Positions 49,822 to 58,206 of a stretch of DNA of 64,000 nucleotides are shown here, one piece after another. Location: assembly GCA_964447335.1 (NCBI GenBank), contig CAYUSA010000005.1:21166-85165 (forward strand). Direction: 5' to 3'. This DNA is from HRBIN12 sp964447335. Lineage in GTDB: Bacteria; Actinomycetota; UBA4738; HRBIN12. The stretch's first letter is position 1. The number at the start of each line of letters is the position of its first letter. Position numbers and translations under genes: made by a program. Below the pieces are notes generated by a model that ran no database searches, had not been told where the DNA came from, and worked only from the letters and a program-made list of their open reading frames with translations.

Positions 49822-50005
49822 AAGCGTCGGCGATACGCTCATCGGTCAAGCTCCTTGACCGTAGTCGTAAGGCGGATTGACATCCGATTTCGTACGCCGA
49901 AGTACTTGTCACGTCGTCAACGGGCGTGGACGATGCATCCGGGGACGCATGTGGAGAAACACGGGATCGCGAGATCCCCTCTTGTCAAAGAGGGAGAGAT
50001 TCCTT

Positions 50006-50029
50006 CAGAATCACACCGATGTGATTCTG
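50006..50029 (+). promoter_or_regulatory. 10-bp hairpin in the whiB leader beside the ribosome-binding site
   Basis: CAGAATCACA (50006-50015), loop CCGA, TGTGATTCTG (50020-50029) is a perfect 10-bp stem. It can extend by C-G and wobble pairs (TCCTT at 50001-50005 with the following G run), covering the start of the Shine-Dalgarno GGGGAG (50031-50036). The start codon is GTG at 50043. A second 6-bp dyad (GGGATC-GCGA-GATCCC) lies at 49963-49978. It is a candidate protein-binding or translational control element. Confidence 0.55.
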
Positions 50030-50042
50030 GGGGGAGCGAGCA

Positions 50043-50270
50043 GTGCATCATTACATCCCGTGGCAGGAACGGGCGCGGTGCCGAGAGCACGACCCCGAGG
50101 TCTTCTTCCCCGAGAAGGGAGGGTCATCGAGGGAGGCGAAACGGATCTGCGCCGATTGCCCCGTCCGCATCGAGTGCCTGAACTACGCCCTCCGTCGCGA
50201 TGAGCGCTACGGGGTGTGGGGCGGGATGAGCGAACGGGAACGGCGACGCCTGAAGCGGATGGCGTCCTGA
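50043..50270 (+). CDS. WhiB-family [4Fe-4S] transcription factor
   Basis: 75 residues from GTG. Cys13 in ARCREHD, then CADCPVRIEC (C-x2-C-x5-C), gives the four cluster ligands, with the GVWGG turn and a basic C-terminus ERRRLKRMAS that contacts DNA. The position beside fbi, manB and ahcY genes recalls mycobacterial whiB2 (cell division) but assignment is inferred. The preceding 221-bp leader carries TTGACA (49877-49882) and two hairpins. WhiB proteins sense redox or bind RNA polymerase sigma factor. Confidence 0.9.
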   Translation: MHHYIPWQERARCREHDPEVFFPEKGGSSREAKRICADCPVRIECLNYALRRDERYGVWGGMSERERRRLKRMAS

Positions 50271-50290
50271 GGAGAGGAAGGGGGTGACCG

Positions 50291-50554
50291 ATGTCTCCCG
50301 CGAAGAAGAAGTCGACCGCGAAGAGGAAGCCCGCAGCCAAGAAGCCGGCGGCTCGCAAAACGGCGGCGCGCAAGCCCGCTGCTCGCAAGCCCGCGGCGAA
50401 GAAGGCGGCCGCTCGTAAGCCCGCGGCCAGGAAGAAGACCGCTGCTCGCAAGCCCGCGGCGAAGAAGCGGACGGCGGCGCGCAAGCCCGCCGCTCGCAAG
50501 ACGGCGGCTCGCAAGCCTGCGGCCAAGAAGCGGACGGCCGCGAAGAAGCGGTAG
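50291..50554 (+). CDS. Lys/Ala/Pro-rich histone H1-like basic protein
   Basis: 87 residues, nearly all Lys, Ala, Arg, Pro and Thr, built from imperfect KPAAKK, ARKPAARK and KKRTAARK units. An AAGGGGGTGA Shine-Dalgarno sits just before the ATG, so it is likely translated. It resembles chlamydial/actinobacterial histone H1-like proteins or the tail of a mycobacterial HupB, but lacks an HU fold. It should bind DNA or RNA nonspecifically. It shares an operon-like position with whiB and is followed by a strong hairpin. Confidence 0.75.
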   Translation: MSPAKKKSTAKRKPAAKKPAARKTAARKPAARKPAAKKAAARKPAARKKTAARKPAAKKRTAARKPAARKTAARKPAAKKRTAAKKR

Positions 50555-50571
50555 TCCGCTGCAGCCCGTCT

Positions 50572-50601
50572 GGAAGGGGGGTGCGGTTGCGCCCCCCTTC
50601 C
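50572..50601 (+). terminator. Hairpin terminator-like structure after the histone-like gene
   Basis: GGAAGGGGGG (50572-50581) pairs with CCCCCCTTCC (50592-50601), and the loop can add a GCG/CGC pair, making a very stable stem. No T-tract follows, which is frequent in high-GC actinobacteria. It separates the whiB/histone-like unit from the GT2 gene, whose -10-like TAGGCT (50625-50630) follows. Confidence 0.65.
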
Positions 50602-50654
50602 GCCGTTCGGGCGACCGCGCATGCTAGGCTGCGCGCCGCGCACGGGCGCACCCC

Positions 50655-53600
50655 ATGGTCACCACGACAGCCGATCGCCCCGCCACGGACGACGCCGTCC
50701 GCACCCCGAGCGTTCTCGCCGTGCTGGTCGCGCGAGACGGCGCCCGCTGGCTCCGCGAGTGTCTCCGGTCGCTCGCGGCGCAGCGCTATACCCGCCTCGG
50801 CGTCGTCGCGGTCGACAACGATTCGACCGACAACTCCCTTGAGATCTTGACCCAGGCGCTCGGCGAGCGCCGGGTGCTCTCGCTCCCCGAGGACCGCGGG
50901 ATCGCGGGTGCCCTCCGCGCGGCCTCGGAGCTGCCGGCCGCTCAGGTCGCGGATTACCTGCTGATCCTGCACGACGACGCCGCGCTCGAGCCCGACGCCG
51001 TCGCGCGCCTCGTCGAGACCGCCGAGGGCATCCACGGCGTCGAGCGCGTCGGCGTCGTCGGTCCGAAGGTCGTCGACTGCGAGGACCCCCGCGTCCTGCG
51101 CGAGGTCGGCCGCTCCGTCGATGCATTCGGGCACCCCTACAACCCCTTGCAGGAGGGGGAGTGGGATCAGGGGCAGTACGACCGCGTGCTCGAGGTCCTG
51201 TTCGTGTCCTCGTGCGCGATGCTCGTCTCGCGCGAGACGTGGCAGCGCACCGGCCAGTTCGACGAGCGCTACGGCGGCCACCACGACGACCTCGATTTCT
51301 GCTGGCGCGCTCGCGTGGCCGGGTACCGCGTGCTGATGACACCCCTCGCACAAGCGCGGCACTGCGACGCGAGCGCCCGCGGCGAGCGCGCGTGGCGACA
51401 GCGACGCCGGAGCTCCCGCTACTACGCCGAGCGCTCCGGCCTCGCGTCCATGCTGAAGGACTACGGGATCCTCACGCTCCTGTGGCTCCTGCCGCTCTAC
51501 GCGGTCGCGGGACTCGTTCGGCTGTTCCTGCTGTCGCTCTCGCGCCGGTTCGAGGACGCCTTCGATCTCCTCGCGGCGTGGGGATGGAACCTGCTGCACC
51601 TGCCCGGAACCCTCCGGCGGCGGGTCCGGGTGCAGTCGGTCCGCCAGGTCCGCGACCGGCACGTCCGCCGGTTCATGGCCTCCGCGTTCCGCATGCCGCG
51701 CTGGTTCGAACGGGCCGAGGAGATCTTGGACGAGCAGCTCGACGAGGCGGCCGACGAGGAGCAGCCTCGCCTGCGAGAGCGCGCGGCGTCGCTCGCGATG
51801 GCGCATCCGGTGCTCGTGGCCGCGTTCCTCGCGATCGGGCTGGGGTCGCTCGCGGTGCGCCACTTCGTCGGACCCGAGGTCCTGCAGGGCGGCGCGCTGC
51901 CGGCCTTCCCCGCCGCCCCATCCGGCTTCTGGCACGAGCTGCTCTCGGGCACGCGGACCACGGTCCTCGGCGGCGCGCAGCCGGCGAGCCCGGCCCTGGC
52001 CGCGCTCGGGGGGCTGTCGTGGCTCACCTTCGGGAGCACGGCGCTCGCGCAGAAGGTGTTCCTCGCCGCGCTCCCGCCGATCGCGGCCGTATCGATGTAC
52101 CGTGCGCTCTCGCGGCAGACCCAACGGCCCGGGGCGGCGGTCGTCGGCGCCGTCGCGTACGCGATGTCCGCGATCTCGCTCTGGTCGTTCTCCGAGGGCC
52201 GGATGGGGGTCCTCGTCCTGCTCGCCGCGCTCCCGGCGGCCTGGGACCGGCTAGATGTGCTCTTCGCGGCCGAGCGCCCCGAGCGCCTCGGCAAGGCGAT
52301 CGTGAGCCTCGGCGTCGCCGCGGCCCTCGGCACCGCGTTCTTCCCCGGGACCGTGCTCGCTCTCGGGCCCATCGTCCTCGCCCTGCTCCTCGCGGGACGA
52401 CACCGTGGTCGGGGTCTGCTGCTCACGGCCGCCGCCGCGCTGGCCGCGGCAGCGCTCGCCTTCCCCATCCTCGCCGATCTCCTCGAGGCGCCCGGCGCCG
52501 AGCTGTCCTCCCGGGTCGGCACGACGGACCTGTGGGCGATCGCCCGGCTCGCCCCCGGGAGTGGCCCGGGCACCTGGACCGTCGCGACCTTCTTGCCGAT
52601 CGCGGCCATCGTCTGTTTCGGGGTCGTCGGGTCCGACCACCGCGGCCGAGCCTGGCGAGCCCTGCTGCTCGCCGTCGCCGGCCTCGGCCTTGCGTGGGCC
52701 TCGGCGGCGAGGTGGCTGCCGGACGCGCTCACGAACCAGTCGGCGTACCTCGTGCTCGCCGGCCTCGCGATGGCGGCACTCCTCGGGTACGGCGTCGCGA
52801 CCCTCGGCGCCCGGATGGGCAAGGAGGCCTTCGGCGTCCGCCAGCTCGCCGCCGCGGTGCTCGCGGTGGTCGTCTCGGTCGGTTTCGGGGCGCAGGCGCT
52901 CCAGGCCGCGCTCGGCGAGTGGGAGGTCGGCAAGAACGGGCTCCCGCCGGCCTGGCCCGTGGTCTCGGCGAGCTCGCAGGGCGAGTTCCGCATCCTGTGG
53001 CTAGGGCGGCCCGGCGGGGGGCGGTTCCCGGCGCCCGGCGGCGACCCGACCGCGCTGCTGCAGTCGGGGGCGGCCTCGCTGCGGTACGCGCTCACCGATC
53101 GCGACGGCATCACCGCACTCGACATCGGCCGCGGGCAGTTCGGTCCCGGCTACGGGTTCCTCGCCGACGTGCTCGGCGAGATCGTGGCCGGCGACACGCG
53201 GCACGCGGGGCAGCTGCTCGCGCCGCTCGCGGTCCGCTTCGTCGTCGCGGACGAGGGAGATCTCCCGCCTGCCGTCGTCGAGCGGCTCGAGGACCAGCTG
53301 GATCTGTACGCGGTGCCCGCCGGCGGCCTCATGATCTACCGGAACCCCGCCGCGCTCCCGGTCGCGTCGGTGATCGCGTCGCGGGACTTCGCCAAGGCCG
53401 CCGACACCCGGGACCTCGCCTCGCTCGCGGCGCTGCCCGAGATCGCGGCCTCGCCGCTGAAGCGAGCCGGCGGCGGCTGGCAGGGCTCGGCCACGCGGGG
53501 CGTCGCCTACCTCGCGACCCAGTTCGACGAGCGCTGGCGCGCGGTGAACGACGGCGTCCGCGTCGAGCCCGAGCAGCCGTTCGGCTGGGCGCTCGGGTTC

Positions 53601-53726
53601 CCGGTCGCCAGCGGGGACCTCACGATCGAGCACACGGGGGGCTGGGTTCGGGTCGCGGAGATGGCGGCGCTCGGCCTGCTCTGGATCGCGGCGCTCTGGA
53701 TCACCAGGAAGCCGGTGTCGCAGTGA
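50655..53726 (+). CDS. Large GT2 glycosyltransferase with multi-span membrane domain
   Basis: 1023 residues. An N-terminal GT-A domain (about residues 15-260) has VVAVDNDSTDNS, ILHDDAALEPDAV with the metal site and FVSSCAMLVSRETW. Then come two membrane helices (LLWLLPLYAVAGLV) and a linker, followed by a membrane domain of about nine helices from about residue 375 (LAMAHPVLVAAFLAIGLG) and a C-terminal extracytoplasmic domain. Such proteins occur beside DUF5719 genes in actinobacteria and may glycosylate wall components or lipids. Donor unknown. The GTG of the next gene overlaps the stop. Confidence 0.8.
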   Translation: MVTTTADRPATDDAVRTPSVLAVLVARDGARWLRECLRSLAAQRYTRLGVVAVDNDSTDNSLEILTQALGERRVLSLPEDRGIAGALRAASELPAAQVADYLLILHDDAALEPDAVARLVETAEGIHGVERVGVVGPKVVDCEDPRVLREVGRSVDAFGHPYNPLQEGEWDQGQYDRVLEVLFVSSCAMLVSRETWQRTGQFDERYGGHHDDLDFCWRARVAGYRVLMTPLAQARHCDASARGERAWRQRRRSSRYYAERSGLASMLKDYGILTLLWLLPLYAVAGLVRLFLLSLSRRFEDAFDLLAAWGWNLLHLPGTLRRRVRVQSVRQVRDRHVRRFMASAFRMPRWFERAEEILDEQLDEAADEEQPRLRERAASLAMAHPVLVAAFLAIGLGSLAVRHFVGPEVLQGGALPAFPAAPSGFWHELLSGTRTTVLGGAQPASPALAALGGLSWLTFGSTALAQKVFLAALPPIAAVSMYRALSRQTQRPGAAVVGAVAYAMSAISLWSFSEGRMGVLVLLAALPAAWDRLDVLFAAERPERLGKAIVSLGVAAALGTAFFPGTVLALGPIVLALLLAGRHRGRGLLLTAAAALAAAALAFPILADLLEAPGAELSSRVGTTDLWAIARLAPGSGPGTWTVATFLPIAAIVCFGVVGSDHRGRAWRALLLAVAGLGLAWASAARWLPDALTNQSAYLVLAGLAMAALLGYGVATLGARMGKEAFGVRQLAAAVLAVVVSVGFGAQALQAALGEWEVGKNGLPPAWPVVSASSQGEFRILWLGRPGGGRFPAPGGDPTALLQSGAASLRYALTDRDGITALDIGRGQFGPGYGFLADVLGEIVAGDTRHAGQLLAPLAVRFVVADEGDLPPAVVERLEDQLDLYAVPAGGLMIYRNPAALPVASVIASRDFAKAADTRDLASLAALPEIAASPLKRAGGGWQGSATRGVAYLATQFDERWRAVNDGVRVEPEQPFGWALGFPVASGDLTIEHTGGWVRVAEMAALGLLWIAALWITRKPVSQ

Positions 53727-55108
53727 GGAACAAAGGACAGCTGCTTGCGGCGCTCGTCGTGCTCGTGGGCGTCGTCGCGGGCGGCCTGTACCTGGACCGA
53801 TCGGTCGGGGCTCGACAGCTCGAGGCGGGGCCGGCGGGTCGGGCCCCCTCCGGCGCGTGGTTCTGCCCGTACGGCGGCGGCCCGGAGGACTGGCAGGTCT
53901 GGCTCCAGCTCGCGAACCCCGGCTCGGAGCCCGTGCCGGTCCGGGTGCGGAGCATCGCCGGCTCGAGGCCCGAGGCGCCCGCCGACTTCACGGTGGCGCC
54001 GGGATCCACGCTCGTCGTGCCGGTCCCGGCCGACAGCCGCGAGCGCTCGACCACGGTGGAGTACTTCGGCGGGTTCGTCGCCGCCGGGTGGGTGTCGCAC
54101 GCCGGCGGAGACGAGGGCGGCGTCGCGGCCGAGCCCTGCCTGCCCGACACGAGCTCGCGCTGGCTCCTGCCCGACGGCGCGACGCAGGAGAACGACGACG
54201 ACTACGTCATCGTGATGAACCCGTACGCGACCGACGCGGTGATCTCGCTGACCCTGCTGTCCGAGCGCCGTGAGCCCGTGCGCACCGAGGACTGGACGAA
54301 CGTCACGTTGAAGCCCTTCCATGCCGAGGCCTTCCGGCTGAACCAGAAGGCCCTCGGCGAGGACACGGTCTCCACCATCGTGGACGTCTCGGTCGGCCGG
54401 GTGGCGGCGGCGACCCTCGGCGTCTCGAAGATCGCCGGCATCCGCAGCGTCGTCGGGCTGCCCGGCGCGGCGCCCTCGCAGATCCTGCCCGGCGGGGCCG
54501 ACGCCGGCCGGACGGACCTCGTCGTGATGAGCACGGGCCTGGAGCGCGTCGTGCTGTCGGGTGACCTGTTCGACATCGAGACCACGCAGCCGCTCTCCGC
54601 GCTCGCCGACGCGGCGCCGGCGGGAGAGTCGGCGCGCACGATCGCGCTCACGACCGGAACGCCCTCGACCATCGTGGTGTCGGCGGGCGGGCCGGGGGTG
54701 GCGTTCGCGCGGCGCACCTTCGGCGTCACGTCGGACCAGGGCTCCACGACGGGCGCGACGCAGGCCGCCGCGGCCTGGGTCCTGCTCACGGCGGTCGCCG
54801 GGTCGCCGGCCAACCCCGGGATCGTGCTCGCGAACCCGGGGGACGAGCCCGCGATCGTCACGCTCAGCGCGCTGCCCTCGGAGGGCGCGTCCCCCGTGGA
54901 GCCCGTTACGGTCGAGGTGCCCCCGGGCCGGACCGTGCGCGCGCCGAAGGCGTTCGTCGCCGAGGCGGGGAGCTCGTCGGTGCTCGCCGTGGCCTCGAGC
55001 GGAACGTTCGTGCCGACCTCGGCGTCGTACTCGCTTGGCCGAGAGGGTTTCGCGACCTTCGCGGTCTCCGTCGGAGTACCGATCCCCGATCCATGGGTGC
55101 CTTCCTGA
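53723..55108 (+). CDS. DUF5719-like extracytoplasmic protein
   Basis: 461 residues from GTG, overlapping the upstream stop (GTGA). An N-terminal membrane anchor (LLAALVVLVGVVAGGLYL) precedes an extracellular region with repeated beta-rich segments: QVWLQLANPGSEPVPVRVR, DDYVIVMNPYATDAVISLTLLSE and GIVLANPGDEPAIVTLSAL. Each resembles the others, suggesting a repeated Ig-like fold of about 100 residues. Conserved beside the GT2 gene in actinobacteria. No catalytic motif; likely a partner of the glycosyltransferase (inference). Confidence 0.75.
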   Translation: MRNKGQLLAALVVLVGVVAGGLYLDRSVGARQLEAGPAGRAPSGAWFCPYGGGPEDWQVWLQLANPGSEPVPVRVRSIAGSRPEAPADFTVAPGSTLVVPVPADSRERSTTVEYFGGFVAAGWVSHAGGDEGGVAAEPCLPDTSSRWLLPDGATQENDDDYVIVMNPYATDAVISLTLLSERREPVRTEDWTNVTLKPFHAEAFRLNQKALGEDTVSTIVDVSVGRVAAATLGVSKIAGIRSVVGLPGAAPSQILPGGADAGRTDLVVMSTGLERVVLSGDLFDIETTQPLSALADAAPAGESARTIALTTGTPSTIVVSAGGPGVAFARRTFGVTSDQGSTTGATQAAAAWVLLTAVAGSPANPGIVLANPGDEPAIVTLSALPSEGASPVEPVTVEVPPGRTVRAPKAFVAEAGSSSVLAVASSGTFVPTSASYSLGREGFATFAVSVGVPIPDPWVPS

Positions 55109-55197
55109 GCTTCGCGGAAGCCCGCGTATGATGTGCCCTTAGGCAACGGCGGCACGGCGGCCCGGCAGGCCCCGCGCCGATCGGTACAGGGGTGAGC

Positions 55198-56262
55198 ATG
55201 GCAAGAGGCAAGCACGGCAAGCACCCTCGCGGACGTGGCTGGAAGGTCGCGCTCGTCGTCATCGGCGTCATCGGCGTGATGGGCGCCGGCACGGCCTTCG
55301 CCGCCTATCGCTACGACGCCTCGGCCGCGGGTCGCATCCTGCCCGGCGTCGTGGTGGCCGGCGTGGACGTCTCCGACATGACGCGCGCCGAGGCCGTCCG
55401 TGCCGTGACCGCTCGGGCGCAGGAGACCCTGGACGGGCAGCTGTCGATCACCGCCGGCGAGCACACCTGGATCGTCACGCGGGCCGTGCTCGGGATGACG
55501 GCCGGCGTCGAGACCGCGGTCGACGAGGCCCTCGCGGTCGCGGACTCGCTGTCCTTCGTGAACCGCGTCTACCACCGGATCGCCGACGAGCCCGTCGACG
55601 CGTCGATCGATGTCGCGTTCGCCTATGACGACGCCGCGATCGTGTCGTTCGTCGAGCAGGCGCGAGACGAGGTGGCCGTCCCGGCGGTGAACGCCCGTAT
55701 CGCGCTCGTCGAGAACGAGCTCGTCACGCGGCGCCCGAAGACGGGTATGGCGCTGAAGACCCAGCTCGCGGCCACGCGGATCCGGGTCGCGCTCGAGGAC
55801 CGTGCCGCCGAGGTCGCCATCCCGCTGCGCGAGATCGAACCCGAGGTCACCACCGCGGCCCTCGGTGGGACGATCGTCGTGGACCTGTCGGAGAACTCGC
55901 TCACGCTGTACGACGGCTTCAAGGTGACCAAGGAGTACCGCGTGGCGACGGCGGCCCCCGGCTACAGCACACCGGTCGGCACGTGGCAGGTCATCGACAA
56001 GAAGGAGAACCCGACGTGGTACAACCCGGCGCTCGACTCGTGGGGCGCCGACCTGCCGGCCGTCATCGCGCCCGGCCCGAGCAACCCGCTCGGCACGCGC
56101 GCCTTGTACCTGAGTTCGCCCGGCATCCGGATCCACGGGACGTCGAACTCGGCGTCGATCGGGACCTACGCCTCGCACGGCTGCATCCGGATGTTCATCT
56201 CGGATTCCGAGGAGCTGTACCCGCTCGTCCCGATCGGGACGAGGGTCATCATCAAGCCCTAG
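55198..56262 (+). CDS. L,D-transpeptidase (YkuD) with VanW/PG-binding-like N-terminal domain
   Basis: 354 residues from the ATG at 55198 (an in-frame GTG sits 6 nt earlier), preceded by AGGGGTGA. A membrane anchor (VALVVIGVIGVMGAGTAF) is followed by a domain with ILPGVVVAGVDVSDMTRAEAV (putative PG-binding, as in PF12229). The YkuD domain begins near IVVDLSENSLTLYDGF, with active site HGTSN and SHGCIRM (catalytic Cys and His). It would make 3-3 crosslinks in peptidoglycan or attach proteins. A TATGAT hexamer upstream may be the -10. Confidence 0.9.
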   Translation: MARGKHGKHPRGRGWKVALVVIGVIGVMGAGTAFAAYRYDASAAGRILPGVVVAGVDVSDMTRAEAVRAVTARAQETLDGQLSITAGEHTWIVTRAVLGMTAGVETAVDEALAVADSLSFVNRVYHRIADEPVDASIDVAFAYDDAAIVSFVEQARDEVAVPAVNARIALVENELVTRRPKTGMALKTQLAATRIRVALEDRAAEVAIPLREIEPEVTTAALGGTIVVDLSENSLTLYDGFKVTKEYRVATAAPGYSTPVGTWQVIDKKENPTWYNPALDSWGADLPAVIAPGPSNPLGTRALYLSSPGIRIHGTSNSASIGTYASHGCIRMFISDSEELYPLVPIGTRVIIKP

Positions 56263-56299
56263 CGGCCCCTGCCGGCCGACCGGCGCTCCGACCTTCGGC

Positions 56300-56336
56300 A
56301 TCCCCCCGCGCTGCGGTGTGCGGCATGCCGGGGGAT
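56300..56336 (+). terminator. Weak hairpin after the L,D-transpeptidase gene
   Basis: ATCCCCC (56300-56306) pairs with GGGGGAT (56330-56336), with a loop that contains a GC-rich imperfect stem. No T-tract. A second small dyad GCCGG-CCGA-CCGGC is at 56271-56284. It may act as a terminator; evidence is weak. Confidence 0.3.
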
Positions 56337-56442
56337 ACGGGACCGGACGCCCGGCCGACATGGGAGACGGCCCACGCGGACCTGCGGAAATGAGGTTCGA
56401 GGGCTATGGTCCGGAGGCGGCCCTGGGGCCGAGGATACGGGC

Positions 56443-56634
56443 ATGGACGACAAGACCGAAGGCACCTGCCCCGAGTGCCAGCAGGGCGATCTCATCTCGA
56501 TCTCGATGAACGTGAGCGGCAGCGATCTGGGGTTCACGACCTGCCACATGTGCGAGGCGAAGTGGTGGTACCGGAACGGTGATGCCGTTCCGCTCACGAA
56601 CGTGATCGGGTCCGTCCTCGCCCGGAAGGGCTGA
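56443..56634 (+). CDS. Small zinc-ribbon protein
   Basis: 63 residues. Two Cys pairs (CPEC at 9-12 and CHMC at 34-37) with the NVSGSDLGFTTCHMC and WWYRNGD segments form a zinc ribbon. The size fits small actinobacterial zinc-ribbon proteins with unclear roles, placed before manB. It may be related to DUF3499, but similarity is not certain. No Shine-Dalgarno is visible; a GATACG hexamer lies 3 nt before the ATG. Confidence 0.65.
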   Translation: MDDKTEGTCPECQQGDLISISMNVSGSDLGFTTCHMCEAKWWYRNGDAVPLTNVIGSVLARKG

Positions 56635-56647
56635 TCGCACCGTCGAG

Positions 56648-56653
56648 TAGGAT
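56648..56653 (+). promoter_or_regulatory. Putative -10 element (TAGGAT) of the manB operon
   Basis: TAGGAT ends 9 nt before the GTG at 56663, matching the spacing of other leaderless genes in the window. An in-frame GTG at 56657 would be too close to the -10, which favours 56663 as the start. Confidence 0.5.
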
Positions 56654-56662
56654 GCGGTGACC

Positions 56663-58024
56663 GTGTCACCGCATCCCGATCTCGACCGGATCTTCAAGGC
56701 GTACGACGTTCGCGGCGTCGTTCCCGACGACCTCGATCAGGACATCGCGCGCCGCATCGGAGCCGCTTTCGCCGCCTGGTCGCAGGCGTCGCGGATCGCC
56801 GTCGGGCGCGACTGCCGGCTCTCCTCGCCCTCGCTCTCCGAGGCGTTCATCGAGGGTGCGACCTCGCGCGGCGCCGACGTGGTGGACCTCGGGCTCGCGT
56901 CGACCGACCTCCTCTACTTCGCTTCCGGCTCGCTCGACGTGCCCGGCGCGATGCTCACCGCGAGCCACAACCCGCCGCAGTGGAACGGGCTGAAGTTCTG
57001 TCGCGCCGGCGCCAAGCCGGTTGGCCAGGACACCGGGCTGGGCACGATCCGGGCGCTCGCCGAGGCCGACGTGTACCCCTCGGCATCGCGCACGGGCGCC
57101 GTGCAAGAGCGGAGCCTGCTCGATGCGTACGCCGACCACGTGCTCTCGTTCGTGGATCCGGCGAACATCGCGCCGCTCACCGTCGTCGCCGATACGGCGA
57201 ACGGCATGGGCGGGCTCGTCGTGCCCGCCGTCCTGGCGCGGCTGCCGGTCACGCTCGTGCACCTGTATCCCGAGCTCGACGGCACGTTCCCGAACCACCC
57301 GGCGGATCCGATCGACCCGGAGAACCAGCGGGACCTGAAGCGCGAGGTGCTCGCGCATGGCGTGGACATCGGGCTCGCGTTCGACGGGGATGCGGACCGC
57401 GTGTTCTTCGTCGACGAGCGCGCCGAGGGCGTGAGCGGCTCCGAGGTCACCGCGCTCGTCGCCGCCGCGATGCTCGAGCGCCATCCCGGCGCCAAGATCG
57501 TCTACAACCTCATCTGCTCGTGGGCCGTGCCCGAGGTCATCCGCGAGCACGGCGGGACGCCGATCCGCACGCGCGTCGGCCACTCGTTCATCAAGCAGGT
57601 GATGGCCGAGAGCGGGGCGGTGTTCGGCGGCGAGCACTCGGGCCACTACTACTTCCGCGAGAACTACCGCGCGGACTCGGGGCTCATCGCCGCGGTCGTC
57701 GTGCTCGAGCAACTCTCGCTCGCCGGCCGGCCGCTCTCCGAGGTGCTCGCGCCGTTCCGGCGCTACCACGCCTCGGGCGAGATCAACTCGCGCGTGCAGG
57801 ACCAGGCTGCGGCGGTCGAGGCGATCGCCGCCGCCTACGCGGACGGCCGACTGGACCGCACGGACGGGCTCACCGTGGAGTTCGACGACTGGTGGTTCAA
57901 CGTGCGGCCTTCGAACACCGAGGCGCTGCTGCGTCTGAACGTCGAGGCGAGGACCGAGGAGCTCCTCGAAGACAAGACCGAGGAGGTCCTCGCGCGCATC
58001 CAGAACGAAGGGGGTTCGTCGTGA
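56663..58024 (+). CDS. manB: Phosphomannomutase/phosphoglucomutase
   Basis: 453 residues from GTG at 56663. The phosphohexomutase signature includes the phosphoserine loop TASHNPPQWNGLKF, metal-binding DGDADRVFFVDE, sugar-binding GGEHSGHYYF and phosphate-binding RPSNTEALLRLN. It interconverts mannose-6-phosphate and mannose-1-phosphate. With the SIS isomerase and the ManC-like gene it supplies GDP-mannose. It heads the operon manB-trm112-SIS-pnp with GTGA or ATGA overlaps. Confidence 0.9.
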   Translation: MSPHPDLDRIFKAYDVRGVVPDDLDQDIARRIGAAFAAWSQASRIAVGRDCRLSSPSLSEAFIEGATSRGADVVDLGLASTDLLYFASGSLDVPGAMLTASHNPPQWNGLKFCRAGAKPVGQDTGLGTIRALAEADVYPSASRTGAVQERSLLDAYADHVLSFVDPANIAPLTVVADTANGMGGLVVPAVLARLPVTLVHLYPELDGTFPNHPADPIDPENQRDLKREVLAHGVDIGLAFDGDADRVFFVDERAEGVSGSEVTALVAAAMLERHPGAKIVYNLICSWAVPEVIREHGGTPIRTRVGHSFIKQVMAESGAVFGGEHSGHYYFRENYRADSGLIAAVVVLEQLSLAGRPLSEVLAPFRRYHASGEINSRVQDQAAAVEAIAAAYADGRLDRTDGLTVEFDDWWFNVRPSNTEALLRLNVEARTEELLEDKTEEVLARIQNEGGSS

Positions 58025-58206
58025 GCCTTGATCCCGAGCTGCTCGAGATCCTCGTCTGCCCGAACGACCGGGGCGAGATCCAGTACCACGAGGCCGAGCA
58101 GGTCATCGTGTGCACGAAGTGCGGGTACCGCTACCCCGTGCGCGACGGCATCCCCGTGATGCTGATCGACGAGGCCGAGAAGCCCGCGGGGAAGAAGCGG
58201 CGGTGA
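58021..58206 (+). CDS. Trm112-family zinc-ribbon protein
   Basis: 61 residues from GTG, overlapping manB by GTGA. EILVCPNDRGEIQYHEAEQVIVCTKCGYRYPVRDGIPVML is the Trm112/YcaR hallmark, with CPND and CTKC as the visible metal pairs. Trm112 relatives are small partners of methyltransferases or other enzymes; in actinobacteria they usually sit between manB and the SIS isomerase, as here. The C-terminal tail is basic. Confidence 0.9.
   Translation: MSLDPELLEILVCPNDRGEIQYHEAEQVIVCTKCGYRYPVRDGIPVMLIDEAEKPAGKKRR

Noticed and set aside
50300..50550. Repetitive DNA that could be taken for a tandem-repeat or CRISPR-like array
   Set aside because: The repeats are imperfect codon repeats of a Lys/Ala-rich protein in one frame with a ribosome site; there are no spacers of uniform length.
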